Below are positions 26,727 to 37,130 of a stretch of 64,000 nucleotides of DNA, one piece after another. This stretch comes from Nostoc favosum CHAB5714 (GTDB lineage Bacteria; Cyanobacteriota; Cyanobacteriia; Cyanobacteriales; Nostocaceae): positions 186,001 to 250,000 of the forward strand of contig NZ_JAIVFQ010000001.1 of the NCBI RefSeq assembly GCF_020829495.1, written 5' to 3'. The notes beneath the pieces are model-generated. The model was not told the DNA's origin and ran no database searches. It worked only from the letters and a program-made list of their open reading frames with translations. Every line of letters begins with the position of its first letter. Positions within the stretch are counted from its first letter, which is position 1. A program made the translations under genes and the position numbers.

Positions 26727-29700
26727 ATGGAAAACTCCTCTACTACTCAACCCATAGAACCAAATTCAGAACAGCAAGAATCTCATTCAGATGTGACACT
26801 CTCTCTGCGTCAGAATGAGCAACAAAAAGCCTTGTCTGGAGTTATTGCCCGCATACGCGAGTCTCTAGATATAGAAACCATCTTCAAAATTACAGTTACT
26901 AAAGTACGCCAGCTTCTGAAAACCGATCGGGTTAGTGTCTTTCGTTTTTATCCCGATTTGGGATGGGAAGGGGAATTTATCTATGAAGACGTGGGAGCAG
27001 AATGGGGTTCGGCACTAGCAGCCAAACTGCGCGACCACTGCTTTGCTGCGGAGTTTGCAGGATTATATCAGCAAGGTCGGATTAAAGCAATGACTGATAT
27101 ATATCAAGCTAGTGTCAGTGATTGCCACGTCCAAATGCTAGAAAGATTCCAAGTCCGTGCCAATATAGCTGCCCCCTTGATGAAAGGTAAAGATTTATGG
27201 GGATTGCTGTGTATTCATCAGTGTAGTAGCCCTCGGCAATGGGAAGCATCAGAAATTGAGTTTGTGCAATTAATCGCCGAACATTTAGGAGTTGCTTTAC
27301 AGCAAGCAGATTACCTGGAACAAGTAAAACTACAATCAGCAGAACTAGCACAAGCAAAAGCCAGAGAAAAAGCAGCCCAATGGCAAAGAACCATAGCCAT
27401 AACCATTGAGAAAATTCGTCAGTCTCTAGACTTGGAAAGCATTTTCCACACAAGCACCGGAGAACTTAGACAGCTGCTAAATGCTGACCGCGTGGCTATT
27501 TATCGCTTCAATCCCGATTGGAGTGGTGAATTCGTGTTTGAATCAGTGGCAGAGGGTTGGATTTCCCTCATCCATGAGCAATTGCAGCGGCCGGAAGTGA
27601 GTGAAAACGTCAGTGAATGTAGCGCCAAAGATTTAGCTAAACCTCCAGTCGCTGACACCTACTTACAAGATACAGAGGGTGGTAGCTTTAGTCGCTGTGA
27701 AGTGTACCGTGTTTGTAATGATATTTACAATTCAGGCTTTAGCGACTGCTACATTAAAATCTTAGAAATATATCAGGCAAGAGCTTATGTGATCATTGCC
27801 ATTTACCACGGTCAGAAGCTCTGGGGCTTGCTAGCAGTTTACCAAAATGCCAAAAGCCGTGATTGGCAAAAAGATGAGGTTTACTTGCTTACCCAAGTGG
27901 GCACACAACTAGGTGTAGCTTTGCAGCAAGCAGAATTTATCCAACAAATGCAGATCCAAGCAGCAGAGATCAGCAAAGCTGCTGATAGGCAAAGGGCGTT
28001 GGCCAACACCGTAGAAAAAATTCGTCAGTCTCTTGATATTGAAACCATTTTTAAAACCACAACTCAAGAAGTCCGTCGGTTATTAGAAGTGGAACGAGTA
28101 GCAATTTATCGCTTCTATCCTGATTGGAGTGGCGAATTTGTCGCTGATTCTATTGTTGATAGCTGGACACCAGTGGTTAAGCCGCAGCCTGTGACAGAAG
28201 GCGTTCTTGTACAAGGAAAGCAAACAGGTAAGTATGCACGAAATGAAGTTTTTGTCCCAATTTCTCAAGGCGAGAAGTTGTGGGGATTGCTAGTAGCTTA
28301 TCAAAATTCCCAGCCTCGTTATTGGCAAGATGAGGAAATCAACTTATTGGCGCAAGTTGGCGTTCAATTGGGGGTAGCATTACAGCAAGCTGAGTCTTTG
28401 AAACAGATGCAGGTGCAAACCCAAAAACTGGCTCAAGCTGCTGCACGAGAACGGAAAGCAGCCGAAAGAGAAAAGGCATTAGCCACAACGGTGGAGAAAA
28501 TTCGCCAGTCTCTTGATATTCATACCATCTTTGCCACCAGTACAGAAGAAGTCCGGCGGCTATTGGAAGTTGATCGAGTGACAATCTATAGATTCCAGGC
28601 TGATTGGAGTGGCAAATTTGTTGCTGAGTCTTTAGCCCAAGGTTGGACACCAATAAGGGAAATTCTACCTGTAGTTGCAGATGATTACTTACAAGAAACG
28701 CAAGGCGGAAGGTTTGCTAATGCTAAAAGTTGTGTCATTAAAGATATTTACAGCGCTAATTATTCTATTTGTCATATTGCCTTGCTTGAGCTAATGCAGG
28801 CTAGGGCATATATGATTGTGCCGATTTTTCAGGGTGAGAAACTCTGGGGATTACTAGCAGCTTATCAAAATATCAAGCCCCGTGATTGGCAAGAGGATGA
28901 GGTAGATTTGCTGATGCAGATTGGTACTCAGTTAGGGGTAGGACTTCAACAAGCGGAATTACTCGAACAAACTCAACGTCAAAAAGAAGAAATTACCCAG
29001 ACTCTTAAAGAATTACAGCACACTCAGAGCCAGTTAATTCAAAGTGAAAAAATGGCAGGTTTAGGGCAGTTAGTTGCTGGTGTAGCACATGAAATTAACA
29101 ACCCGATTAGTTTCATCTATGGCAACATCACTTATGTTACTGAACATGCCGAAAATTTATTAAAATTACTGCACCTCTATCAAAAACAGTATCCTAAGAC
29201 AACAGGAGAAATTCAAAAGCAAGCAGCAGCACTGGATTTAGATTTCATTAGTGATGACTTGCCTAAAGTTCTGACTTCAATGAAGATAGGGGCAGATCGG
29301 ATCTCTCAACTAGTTTTGTCATTGCGAAGTTTTTCTCGACTTGACGAAACAGGAATGAAGCCTATTGATCTTCATGAAGGCATCGACAGTACTTTGTTGA
29401 TTTTACAACATCGACTGCAACCAGAGACTAATTCTTTTGCTATTGAGGTAGTTAAACAATATGGTGAATTGCTTCCAGTCGTCTGCTATGCAGCCCAGAT
29501 GAATCAGGTGTTTATGAATATTCTCAACAATGCGATTGATGCATTAGAAAACTCAGAAAAAGCTGGAAAAATAATTGATAATCCTAAAATTTTGATTCGT
29601 ACAGAAGTCCTTGAAGGGAATACTATTCTGATCCGCATTGCTGACAATGGTTGTGGGATTCCAAAGATGATGCGATCGCGCATTTTTGAACCTTTCTTTA

Positions 29701-29855
29701 CCACCAAACAACCTGGACAAGGTACTGGTTTGGGGTTATCTATTAGCTACCAAATTATTGTGGAAAAACACGGCGGTAATATCAAGTGTGTTTCTGAACC
29801 TAGTAATGGCTGTGAGTTCTGGATAGAAATCCCGATGAAACGAACAGTTAGTTAA
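26727..29855 (+). CDS. Multi-GAF cyanobacteriochrome-type sensor histidine kinase
   Basis: The 1042-aa soluble kinase has four GAF domains (about 45-200, 220-405, 425-560, 590-760), each starting with a [16 protein letters not shown] helix, then HisKA and HATPase. GAF1 has DHCF (C105) and CH (C133); the 28-residue spacing equals that in DXCF cyanobacteriochromes such as TePixJ. GAF2 has Cys-Tyr and GAF4 Cys-His at the canonical site but no DXCF Cys. GAF3 is shortened and lacks the Cys. The H-box is [20 protein letters not shown], the N-box [16 protein letters not shown], and the G-boxes ADNGCGIP and GTGLGLSI. No receiver domain or partner regulator is adjacent. Likely a light sensor; chromophore binding is inferred. 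Confidence 0.88.
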   Translation: MENSSTTQPIEPNSEQQESHSDVTLSLRQNEQQKALSGVIARIRESLDIETIFKITVTKVRQLLKTDRVSVFRFYPDLGWEGEFIYEDVGAEWGSALAAKLRDHCFAAEFAGLYQQGRIKAMTDIYQASVSDCHVQMLERFQVRANIAAPLMKGKDLWGLLCIHQCSSPRQWEASEIEFVQLIAEHLGVALQQADYLEQVKLQSAELAQAKAREKAAQWQRTIAITIEKIRQSLDLESIFHTSTGELRQLLNADRVAIYRFNPDWSGEFVFESVAEGWISLIHEQLQRPEVSENVSECSAKDLAKPPVADTYLQDTEGGSFSRCEVYRVCNDIYNSGFSDCYIKILEIYQARAYVIIAIYHGQKLWGLLAVYQNAKSRDWQKDEVYLLTQVGTQLGVALQQAEFIQQMQIQAAEISKAADRQRALANTVEKIRQSLDIETIFKTTTQEVRRLLEVERVAIYRFYPDWSGEFVADSIVDSWTPVVKPQPVTEGVLVQGKQTGKYARNEVFVPISQGEKLWGLLVAYQNSQPRYWQDEEINLLAQVGVQLGVALQQAESLKQMQVQTQKLAQAAARERKAAEREKALATTVEKIRQSLDIHTIFATSTEEVRRLLEVDRVTIYRFQADWSGKFVAESLAQGWTPIREILPVVADDYLQETQGGRFANAKSCVIKDIYSANYSICHIALLELMQARAYMIVPIFQGEKLWGLLAAYQNIKPRDWQEDEVDLLMQIGTQLGVGLQQAELLEQTQRQKEEITQTLKELQHTQSQLIQSEKMAGLGQLVAGVAHEINNPISFIYGNITYVTEHAENLLKLLHLYQKQYPKTTGEIQKQAAALDLDFISDDLPKVLTSMKIGADRISQLVLSLRSFSRLDETGMKPIDLHEGIDSTLLILQHRLQPETNSFAIEVVKQYGELLPVVCYAAQMNQVFMNILNNAIDALENSEKAGKIIDNPKILIRTEVLEGNTILIRIADNGCGIPKMMRSRIFEPFFTTKQPGQGTGLGLSISYQIIVEKHGGNIKCVSEPSNGCEFWIEIPMKRTVS

Positions 29856-29985
29856 AAAAAATCAGGCGATGCCAACTCTTGGAAATGCTACGCCAATGCC
29901 TACGCTGTTTGGAATGAACCGCGAAAACTAAAAAAGTGCGACGCCGAATAGCCCGTCGCAGACATCGCTTGTTAAAATACATATC
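29856..29985. repeat. Dispersed palindromic repeat copies
   Basis: GCGATGCCAACTCTTGGAAATGC and GCGACGCCGAATAGCCCGTCGCAGACATC are copies of repeat types seen again at 30780-30860, 51510-51560 and elsewhere. No gene here. Confidence 0.5.
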
Positions 29986-30203
29986 TTATCGATGCTGTTG
30001 TAACCAAACCACTAAATCAGCTTGCATTGAGAAATTTAGTAAGGTTTCGGCTAAATCCTCTAATTGAGTTAACGATAACCCACGCAGTTGCTCTTGTAGT
30101 CTGGAAAATTTATTCTTCTTAAACATTTAGTCGCAGGTAGGTATCAATAAACCCAGAAATAAATTGTATTCGCGCTGGATTTAGCTGCAAGGTAGCTAGC
30201 AGG
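29986..30203 (-). pseudogene. Rpn/DUF4351-type nuclease remnant
   Basis: The minus strand carries LLATLQLNPARIQFISGFID then TYLRLNV and stops, followed in another frame by LQEQLRGLSLTQLEDLAETL and VVWLQQHR. Both pieces match the frame at 30944-31312, with about 150 bp of the middle deleted. It is a decayed copy of the C-terminal end of an Rpn-family PD-(D/E)XK protein. Confidence 0.7.
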
Positions 30204-30297
30204 CGCAGACACTCGATACCTGCTGTAAGCTACGCTAACGCACACTCTGAAATAACAGAAGTAATGTTAAAATTATATATCTATAAAGGAGAAGATT

Positions 30298-30753
30298 ATG
30301 GGCAATCAATCTGTTCCTAAAACCAATAGTCTCTATGCACAGGATTATCACTTGTGGTTAGAACACACTGTTGATTTATTAAAAAACAAAAAGTTTTTAG
30401 AATTAGAGTTAGAAAATTTAATTGAAGAAATTGAAAGTATGGGAAGAAGTGATAAAAATGCTTTAAGGAGTAATCTTAGAGTGCTTTTAATGCACCTTCT
30501 CAAATACAAATTTCAACCGCAGAACCGATCCAATAGCTGGTTATATACAATCTATGAACATCGTCAAAGGTTACAAGAAGCATTTGTCGATAGTCCTAGC
30601 TTAAAATACTATTACACGGAAGTTTTTGACAGTTGTTACCAACACGCTCGAAAAGAAGCATCTATTGAAACAGGGCTTCCTCTGTCTCTTTTTCCTAAAG
30701 ACTATCCTTTTTCTGTTGATGAAACCTTGGATTCTGATTTTTTTCCAAATTAA
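30298..30753 (+). CDS. DUF29 domain protein
   Basis: The 151-aa protein shows the DUF29 signature at its N-terminus: LYAQDYHLWLEHTVDLLKNK then FLELELENLIEEIESMGRSD. It is followed by a basic helix (RVLLMHLLKYKFQPQNRSNS W) and a C-terminal PKDYPFSVDETLDSDFFP. DUF29 proteins are frequent in cyanobacteria in many copies; function is unknown. AAGGAGAAG lies 7 bases before the ATG, a strong ribosome site. It sits between two Rpn/DUF4351 remnants on the other strand. Confidence 0.88.
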   Translation: MGNQSVPKTNSLYAQDYHLWLEHTVDLLKNKKFLELELENLIEEIESMGRSDKNALRSNLRVLLMHLLKYKFQPQNRSNSWLYTIYEHRQRLQEAFVDSPSLKYYYTEVFDSCYQHARKEASIETGLPLSLFPKDYPFSVDETLDSDFFPN

Positions 30754-30943
30754 TCATAATCGCAGAGTAGAGATTTTTCAGGCGATGCCAACTCTTGGAG
30801 ACTCTACGCGTAGCAAGATCCCCGTAGGGTTACGGCGGGCAACTCTTGGAGAGGCTATGCCAACGCCTACGCTTTTTTAACGAACCACTCCAGGCGCAGA
30901 GTAAAAAGAGAGCGATCGCTCACATTGTGGAATACATATCTTA

Positions 30944-31312
30944 TTACTGCTGTTGCAACCAAGCCACTAAATCAGCTTCAGTGGAAAAATCTAGTAAAGC
31001 TTCGGCTAAATCCTCTAACTGAGTTAAGGATAACCCACGCAGTTGCTCTTGTAATTCAGCAGTAATTACACCAATTCGCTTTGTTAATAGACGCTGGATT
31101 ATTTTTAACTCTCCTTGTTGTATACCTTCCTCCATCCAACTGGTGACGATTTGCATAACTATCTCCTGTTGAGTTGGTTCAAATTGAGCAATTTCAGTCT
31201 GGAAAATTTCTTCCTCTTGGGCATTTAGTCGTAGATAAGTATCAATAAACCCGGAAATCAATTGTATTCGCGCTGGATCTAGCTGCAAGGTAGCTAGCAG
31301 GCGCAGAGACAC
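30944..31312 (-). pseudogene. Rpn/DUF4351 family protein, 5'-truncated
   Basis: The 122-aa frame starts at GTG with SLRLLATLQLDPARIQLISG and ends with the DUF4351-like helix pair QLRGLSLTQLEDLAEALLDF STEADLVAWLQQQ. Full-length members are about 250-320 aa and begin with a PD-(D/E)XK nuclease domain, absent here. The DNA upstream of the GTG is dispersed repeat. It may still be translated, but is best read as the C-terminal remnant of the gene. Confidence 0.65.
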
Positions 31313-31677
31313 TCAGATTTTACTCTAGGACGGTCTTTTGGGAGCGATCGCACTGTGGAGATTTGGCGATCGCTCTTTTTAACGAACCACAGAGGCGCAG
31401 AGAACACAGAGGAACAAGAGGGCGATCACATGATGGCGGTTAAATATCTACTATGCTATAAATTATACTAATTGTCGTATAGTAGATGATATTTAGGAGA
31501 CAAGTATTGTTATATCCCTAATGTATACAGCAATCTTTTACTCTGCCCAGAGCTTGAGAACACTGTAGCAGATAGAAACAATATTATATTTACATAACAA
31601 AATGCTAGATATATTACTATCCTGTAAAATACTATTGGCTCCAATGGTCACAAACTCTTTATAGATTGGCACGTGCA
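31313..31677. other. Intergenic DNA with repeats
   Basis: Contains an AACGAACCACAGAGGCGCAG repeat near 31380 and an imperfect inverted repeat around AAATATCTACTATG/ATAGTAGATGATATTT (about 31441-31495). No gene supported. Confidence 0.4.
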
Positions 31678-31830
31678 ATGATAATTGTTGACCAAAATGA
31701 TGACGATGTGAAATTTTCGATGCCCCTAGACGTACTCCTTGATTTGAAAGAATTAATAGTTTCATGTGATCAAAAGAAATTAATGGATTATGCGGATTAT
31801 ATGGAAAAATTATATGGACACAAAGATTAA
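31678..31830 (+). CDS. Possible 50-aa protein
   Basis: ATG 31678 opens MIIVDQNDDDVKFSMPLDVL then LDLKELIVSCDQKKLMDYAD YMEKLYGHKD and a TAA. The composition is protein-like and acidic, and the frame stays open for 23 codons upstream. No family and no strong ribosome site; a frame on the other strand overlaps it and is less convincing. Confidence 0.35.
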   Translation: MIIVDQNDDDVKFSMPLDVLLDLKELIVSCDQKKLMDYADYMEKLYGHKD

Positions 31831-32089
31831 CATAATTCTTCTCGTAAAATTAGTTGAAAATAATAATTTATAAAAAAAGGCAAGTTAACCTTTAATTAAT
31901 TTAAACATAAACTAAAACAAAAAAATTTTCTATAAATACCCCTAATGACATAAGTATTTTTTGATTAACTAAAAAAATTGCCCTGGGAATATCACACTCC
32001 TAAGGCAAACAAACTCTCTAATTCTTTCTTTACTTCGCGTCCTTTGCGCCCTTCTCTGCGAGACGCTACGCGAACGCGGTTCGTTCCTC
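31831..32089. other. Intergenic DNA downstream of pntB
   Basis: AT-rich, ending in an inverted AACGAACCGCGTTCGCGTAG-type repeat at about 32030-32092, which touches the pntB stop region. Confidence 0.4.
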
Positions 32090-33496
32090 TTAAAGTTGCT
32101 TCACTTCCGAAACCAACTTCGCCACCATATCCTTAGCGCTACCAAAAAGCATCGTCGTCTTATCCTTGTAGAACAACTCATTATCTACACCGGCAAAACC
32201 CGTACTCATCCCGCGCTTAATCACAATCGTCTGCTTCGCCCGATCTACTTCCAAAATCGGCATACCATAAATCGGGCTATTTGTATCACTCCGCGCCGCC
32301 GGATTTACCACATCATTTGCCCCAATTACTAAAGCCACATCCGCTTGATCGAACTGGGGATTAATATCATCCATATCGTACAACTGGGTATAAGGCACAT
32401 TTGCCTCCGCCAACAACACATTCATGTGCCCCGGCATTCTCCCAGCAACGGGGTGAATCGCATACTTGACATCAACGCCCATTTTTTCTAACTGATCTGA
32501 CAATTCCCGGACGCTATGTTGCGCTTGAGCAACTGCCATACCATAACCAGGCACAATTACCACAGAACGAGCATAACCCAACATCATCGCCCCTTCTTCA
32601 GGATCGATGCTGCGGACAGTTTGATCAGTTGCACCACCACTAGCAGCAGCACCACCAGAACTAGAACCTGTACCAAAAGCGCTAAACAGCACACTAAATA
32701 AGGAGCGGTTCATCGCCTTACACATAATCTCGGTGAGGATTAAGCCAGATGCTCCTACCAAAGCACCAGCGATGATTAACATATTGTTCATCACCACGAA
32801 TCCAGCCGCCGCCGCCGCCACACCTGACAACGAGTTCAACAGCGAGATTACTACTGGCATATCGCCGCCACCAATGGGGATGACGAACATCACACCCAGT
32901 ACCAATGAAACACCAACCACTCCCAAGAATATGGGTAAGCTATCTGGTGTAATGATTAAATAGGCACTACCTACTATATAAGCACCCAAAAGCAAGAGGT
33001 TAAATGGTTGCTGGAATGGAAATGTAATCGGGGAACCGCTAATTAAACCTTGCAATTTGGCAAAGGCTAAAAAACTACCTGTGAAGGTAACACCACCGAT
33101 TAACACATCCAACAGGATGGAAATGTTGACATCTAGGGGTATCGCCTGAGAACTATCTAATAACCGCCAGAATTCGGCAACGGCTACTAATGCCGAAGCC
33201 GCACCGCCCAAACCGTTGAGTAAACCCACCATTTGGGGCATTTCGGTCATTTGGACTTTGTAGGCAACGATCGCACCAATTCCTGATCCAATCGCCAAGC
33301 CCAACAATATCATCTCGTAATTCAATACATGCTGATCCAGCATTGTCGCTGCGATCGCCAGCAGCATCCCTACAGCCGCTACGATATTACCGTTTCTCGC
33401 TGTAGCAGGTGATCCCAGCTTTTTCAAGCCCAGAATGAATAACGATGCAGCGACTAAGTACGTCAGCTGAATGCCAGTTGGTAAAAAGTCGCTCAC
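32090..33496 (-). CDS. pntB: NAD(P) transhydrogenase subunit beta
   Basis: The 468-aa protein has about nine membrane helices followed by the NADP(H)-binding domain III (about 300-468). That domain is marked by VVIVPGYGMAVAQAQHSVRE and HPVAGRMPGHMNVLLAEANV, with GANDVVNPAARSDTNSPIYG. It couples hydride transfer from NADH to NADP+ to proton movement across the membrane. It is last in the operon pntAA-pntAB-pntB and overlaps pntAB by 4 bp. Confidence 0.96.
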   Translation of the reverse strand: MSDFLPTGIQLTYLVAASLFILGLKKLGSPATARNGNIVAAVGMLLAIAATMLDQHVLNYEMILLGLAIGSGIGAIVAYKVQMTEMPQMVGLLNGLGGAASALVAVAEFWRLLDSSQAIPLDVNISILLDVLIGGVTFTGSFLAFAKLQGLISGSPITFPFQQPFNLLLLGAYIVGSAYLIITPDSLPIFLGVVGVSLVLGVMFVIPIGGGDMPVVISLLNSLSGVAAAAAGFVVMNNMLIIAGALVGASGLILTEIMCKAMNRSLFSVLFSAFGTGSSSGGAAASGGATDQTVRSIDPEEGAMMLGYARSVVIVPGYGMAVAQAQHSVRELSDQLEKMGVDVKYAIHPVAGRMPGHMNVLLAEANVPYTQLYDMDDINPQFDQADVALVIGANDVVNPAARSDTNSPIYGMPILEVDRAKQTIVIKRGMSTGFAGVDNELFYKDKTTMLFGSAKDMVAKLVSEVKQL

Positions 33497-33786
33497 GCCT
33501 TAATCTCCTTCTTCTTGAACATTTGCAACATTCTGTCTGTCACTAAAAAACCGCCTACAACGTTGACTGTTGCCAGTACCACAGCAATCAAACCGAGAAT
33601 TACGGACACATTTGTGTCTCTTGCACCAGCAGCAACTATTGCTCCAAGTACCGCAATCCCAGAAATCGCGTTTGAGCCTGACATTAAGGGCGTGTGTAGA
33701 GTCGGTGGGATTTTGTTGATGACTTCAAAGCCGATAAAAGATGCCAAAACAAATACAAACAAAGCAGCAAGTAATGCCTCTGTCAT
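33493..33786 (-). CDS. pntAB: NAD(P) transhydrogenase subunit alpha, membrane part
   Basis: A 97-aa protein with three membrane helices, beginning MTEALLAALFVFVLASFIGF and containing INKIPPTLHTPLMSGSNAIS and GLIAVVLATVNVVGGFLVTD. The start ATG 33786 is chosen. A longer in-frame start at 33879 would add residues coded by an intergenic heptamer repeat (CATTGGG units at about 33813-33845). Cyanobacteria split the alpha subunit in two; this is the membrane half. Confidence 0.93.
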   Translation of the reverse strand: MTEALLAALFVFVLASFIGFEVINKIPPTLHTPLMSGSNAISGIAVLGAIVAAGARDTNVSVILGLIAVVLATVNVVGGFLVTDRMLQMFKKKEIKA

Positions 33787-33811
33787 GAAATCAAAACTCC
33801 TTTTATACGTG

Positions 33812-33845
33812 GGCATTGGGCATTGGGCATTGGGCATTGGGCATT
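33812..33845. repeat. Heptameric tandem repeat (GCATTGG)n
   Basis: About five 7-bp units between pntAA and pntAB. The same unit, in either orientation, recurs at 37561-37598 and 45343-45400. Confidence 0.8.
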
Positions 33846-33881
33846 GATTCTTCTCCCTTATCTCCCCCTGCTTCCTCATCC

Positions 33882-35054
33882 CTAATTAACCGCCGGTTGT
33901 TGAGTATTCAAAGCTTGTAGCGCATCCCGCACTCGTTGATTGCGAATTTCACCAGCGTGGGTAACGCAAGCTGCATCAACGATGTCGTCGCTAAAGTCCA
34001 CCTGCAAAGCTTTGTCTTTAATTAGCAATTGCATCAACGAAGTTACGTTCTTGGCATACAATTGGCTGGCGTGAATTGGCATCGATGATGGGAGATTGAT
34101 GGGGCCGATAATTGTCACACCGTTCCAGACAATATCTTTACCTGGTTCTGTGCAGGCGCAGTTACCACCCTGTTCAGCAGCCAAATCCACAATTACTGAA
34201 CCTGGTTTCATTTGTGCCACCATTTCTTCTGTAACTAGCCGTGGTGCTTGTCTCCCAGGTACTTGGGCTGTAGTAATCACCACATCAGAATTTTTAATGT
34301 GTTCGGCGACAACTTCTTGGGTACGTTGTTTGCTAGCCTCAGAAATTTCCTTGGCGTAACCACCAGCAGCAACGGTTTCTTCTTCTAATTTGACTTCAAC
34401 GAATTTTGCCCCTAAGCTTTGCACTTCTTCTTTGACGGCGGGACGGATATCAAAGGCTTCTACCACTGCTCCCAAGCGTCTGGCGGTGGCGATCGCTTGC
34501 AATCCCGCTACACCAGCGCCCATAATAAATACTTTCGCTGGGGCGATCGTACCTGCGGCTGTGGTTAACATCGGAAAATATTTCGGTAATGCAGCTGCGG
34601 CAATTAATACAGCCTTGTAACCTGCTAATGAAGCTTGCGAGGACAAAGCATCCATACTTTGCGCCCTGGTAGTACGGGGAATCATTTCCATACTCAAGGC
34701 TGTGACTTTCCGATTTGCTAGTTGCTGTGCTACAACGGGGTTTCCCAAGGGATTGAGGAAACTGACTAAAACAGCCCCTTCCTTTAACAAATCAATTTCT
34801 GAGCGTCCATCTTCTCGTTCTTGTGGGGGGCTGACTTTCAGCAGAATATCTGTTTCGCCCCATAATTTGGCAGTATCGCTGATTATTGTGGCTCCTGCGG
34901 CTTCATAGTCAGAATCGCCAAAAAATGCTCGCTCTCCTGCACCTGTTTCTACCCAAACTTCCAAACCTTGTTTTACCAATCGAGCAACGGTGTCAGGAAT
35001 TAATGCCACACGACGTTCACAAACTTCAATTTCTTTAGCAACTGCTATTCTCAT
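33882..35054 (-). CDS. pntAA: NAD(P) transhydrogenase subunit alpha, NAD-binding part
   Basis: The soluble domain I, 390 aa from ATG 35054. AGGAGA lies 5-10 bases before that ATG, which favours it over the upstream in-frame start at 35090. It shows the alanine dehydrogenase/PNT fold: MRIAVAKEIEVCERRVALIP at the start, then VFIMGAGVAGLQAIATARRL (NAD-binding GxGxxG) and the RQAPRLVTEEMV segment. It binds NADH and works with pntAB and pntB downstream. Confidence 0.95.
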   Translation of the reverse strand: MRIAVAKEIEVCERRVALIPDTVARLVKQGLEVWVETGAGERAFFGDSDYEAAGATIISDTAKLWGETDILLKVSPPQEREDGRSEIDLLKEGAVLVSFLNPLGNPVVAQQLANRKVTALSMEMIPRTTRAQSMDALSSQASLAGYKAVLIAAAALPKYFPMLTTAAGTIAPAKVFIMGAGVAGLQAIATARRLGAVVEAFDIRPAVKEEVQSLGAKFVEVKLEEETVAAGGYAKEISEASKQRTQEVVAEHIKNSDVVITTAQVPGRQAPRLVTEEMVAQMKPGSVIVDLAAEQGGNCACTEPGKDIVWNGVTIIGPINLPSSMPIHASQLYAKNVTSLMQLLIKDKALQVDFSDDIVDAACVTHAGEIRNQRVRDALQALNTQQPAVN

Positions 35055-35815
35055 GAAATCTCCTGAAGATAAATACCTAATCTCTGCCAAGTAAGCGATT
35101 GTCTAGATGAGGCGTGTTCCGCACTCATAGTACTTAGGCAGGAACATCACCCATGAATTTTACTTGTAGATTGAACCTTGAAACTTTCCTCTCCCATTCT
35201 TAGCTGTCCAGGCAAAGCCTGACTTTGCCGCTCGCAGATGTCATATTTTCAGATAGTTGCAAACAGGGTTACGTATTGCACATCCTAAATTGATTCCCAA
35301 ATTTTGCATCTTTATCTTCAGCTTATTTTCGGGATTGAGAAATTTTGGTATTCCTTTCTTATAGAGTAATATTGACCAAATTTTGAAAGCTTTATAATTT
35401 CCCAATCAAATTTTAATAATTACGACTCTGATTCCAACTTATTTTAATCAATTTAGCCCAACTTAACTGGCGATCGCTGATGGCACGCCTCAATTTTTAT
35501 AACAAAATTCTCAAATTTAGATACACTTGTACATATTTAGAAACACAATCCAATCCCGACTGTGTTTATATTGAGTTCAAAATTTGACCAACCTAGTCAT
35601 AAAATCAGCACTCTGTAAGGGTAATGAAGTAAATCGAGTATATGGTAAATTTATAACTAAGTAATTTTGTTGTCGCCCAAAGCTCAGTGAGGATGGCACT
35701 TTTTTTTGTTATTGAACGTCAATTGTCAGGAAGTCAGTAGTAAAGTTTAGTAACGAATACTAACACACAGTTATTTTACATAACAGATTTATATTTTGGT
35801 AGAGGAAGCCTGATT
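35055..35815. other. 760-bp intergenic region between divergent genes
   Basis: No coding frame or repeat stands out. It must hold the promoters of the pnt operon (left) and of the DUF2808 gene (right). Confidence 0.45.
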
Positions 35816-36328
35816 ATGCGACGTTTACTTTCTGCTTTAGCCGTGACTAGCTTTCTGGTTGCTGGATTACCAGCCTTGACTTGGGCGCAAAGCTTACCTG
35901 GATTTACGCTCTTTAGCGGCATCAAAAGCGAAAATCAACTGCCCTTCCGGTTAGATTTTGGTGGACAAGCTAATGGTTGGGATCGATACATATTAAGGAT
36001 TCCAGCCCAAAGAATGAAATTGGCTGTTGGTCAATTTGCCATTACCTACCCTGATTATTACAAAGGAACTTTTGACCAGAAAAACATTGAAGTACGAGTC
36101 AAAGGCAAAGCAGTTCCGCTTTCTGAGGTGAAGTGGGACAAAGAAGGTAAGCTAATTAATATTTTTCCCCAAGAGCCGGTGCCAGCAGGTAGCCCAGTTG
36201 AGGTAGTCTTATCTAACGTGAAAAATCCAGCCTTCGGTGGAGTTTACTATTTTAACTGTCAAGTCCTCTCCCCTGGCGATGTGCCACTACTGCGCTACAT
36301 GGGAACATGGATTTTGAGCATCAATTAA
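35816..36328 (+). CDS. Exported DUF2808 protein
   Basis: The 170-aa protein has a signal peptide (LLSALAVTSFLVAGLPALTW, cleavage near WAQS) and a beta-rich DUF2808 domain. Family features include RIPAQRMKLAVGQFAITYPD, IEVRVKGKAVPLSEVKWDKE and VPAGSPVEVVLSNVKNP. The domain is common in cyanobacteria and probably periplasmic. Function unknown. Confidence 0.85.
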   Translation: MRRLLSALAVTSFLVAGLPALTWAQSLPGFTLFSGIKSENQLPFRLDFGGQANGWDRYILRIPAQRMKLAVGQFAITYPDYYKGTFDQKNIEVRVKGKAVPLSEVKWDKEGKLINIFPQEPVPAGSPVEVVLSNVKNPAFGGVYYFNCQVLSPGDVPLLRYMGTWILSIN

Positions 36329-36342
36329 GTTTGGGGAGTGGG

Positions 36343-36484
36343 GAGATGAGGGAGATGAGGGAGATGAGGGAGATGAGGGAGATGAGGGAGATGAGGGAGA
36401 TGAGGGAGATGAGGGAGCAGGGGGAGAAAGAATAACTAATGACTAATGACTAATGACTATTCCCTATTCCCTATTCCCTATTCC
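36343..36484. repeat. Three tandem repeats in a row
   Basis: About eight copies of the 9-bp unit GGGAGATGA (36343-36416), then TAATGAC heptamers (about 36435-36455), then ATTCCCT heptamers (about 36458-36485). They fill the gap between the DUF2808 gene and rpmH. Confidence 0.8.
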
Positions 36485-36547
36485 CTAATAAAGTGATACA
36501 ATTAGAGATTGTGAGTTTTTATAAAAATCACCTAAGAGGAGAACAAT

Positions 36548-36682
36548 ATGAAAAGAACACTGGGCGGTACTAGCCGTAAGAGAAAAAGAACCTCTGGTTT
36601 TCGCGCCAGAATGCGGACACCAGATGGCAGAAACGTGATTAGCGCTAGAAGAAGAAAGGGACGTCACCGTTTGAGCGTTTAG
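36548..36682 (+). CDS. rpmH: 50S ribosomal protein L34 (bL34)
   Basis: A 44-aa basic protein, [20 protein letters not shown] then [24 protein letters not shown], unmistakably bL34. AAGAGGAGAA lies 5-14 bases before the ATG. It opens the widely conserved cluster rpmH-rnpA-...-yidC-khpB. Confidence 0.97.
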   Translation: MKRTLGGTSRKRKRTSGFRARMRTPDGRNVISARRRKGRHRLSV

Positions 36683-36707
36683 GGAATATTAAGCTAAAAG
36701 AACATCT

Positions 36708-37130
36708 GTGGCTTTGCCTAAAGCAAATCGGCTAAAATCCCGCAAGGATTTCCAGGCAGTTTTCCGGGAAGGGATTCGGCGTCATGGCTCTTATTTAACA
36801 TTGAGAGCCTTAAAGCCGTTACGTTCAACAAAACCTTCTTTGTCTACTGCCACCCAGACTACACAAGCGACTGACTCAGCACATCTTGCCAGCACGCGGA
36901 TTGGCATTTCCATAAGCACAAAAGTCAGCAAAAGGGCAGTGGTTCGGAACCGAATCAAACGGCAAATTGCTTCTGCTTTATATAACTTGCTGCCCAAATT
37001 ATCACCAGGATGGCGGCTAGTGTTCATTGTCAAACCCACAACAGCAGAATCTAAGTGCGTAAGCCCACAATTTCTGCAAGAATTAGAGCAGTTGTTGGCA
37101 CAAGCTGAGGTGTTCGATGGGAATTCGTGA
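36708..37130 (+). CDS. rnpA: Ribonuclease P protein component
   Basis: The 140-aa protein starts at GTG with ALPKANRLKSRKDFQAVFRE and contains the RNase P signature SKRAVVRNRIKRQIASALYN. It binds the catalytic RNA and helps mature tRNA 5' ends. Residues about 42-58 (Thr/Ser-rich: STKPSLSTATQTTQATDS) form an insertion in the first half. It overlaps the next gene by 14 bp. Confidence 0.95.
   Translation: MALPKANRLKSRKDFQAVFREGIRRHGSYLTLRALKPLRSTKPSLSTATQTTQATDSAHLASTRIGISISTKVSKRAVVRNRIKRQIASALYNLLPKLSPGWRLVFIVKPTTAESKCVSPQFLQELEQLLAQAEVFDGNS

Noticed and set aside
33787..33879. Longer N-terminus for pntAB
   Set aside because: The extra residues (NAQCPMPNAQ type) are encoded by a heptamer repeat. 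ATG 33786 starts the conserved domain.
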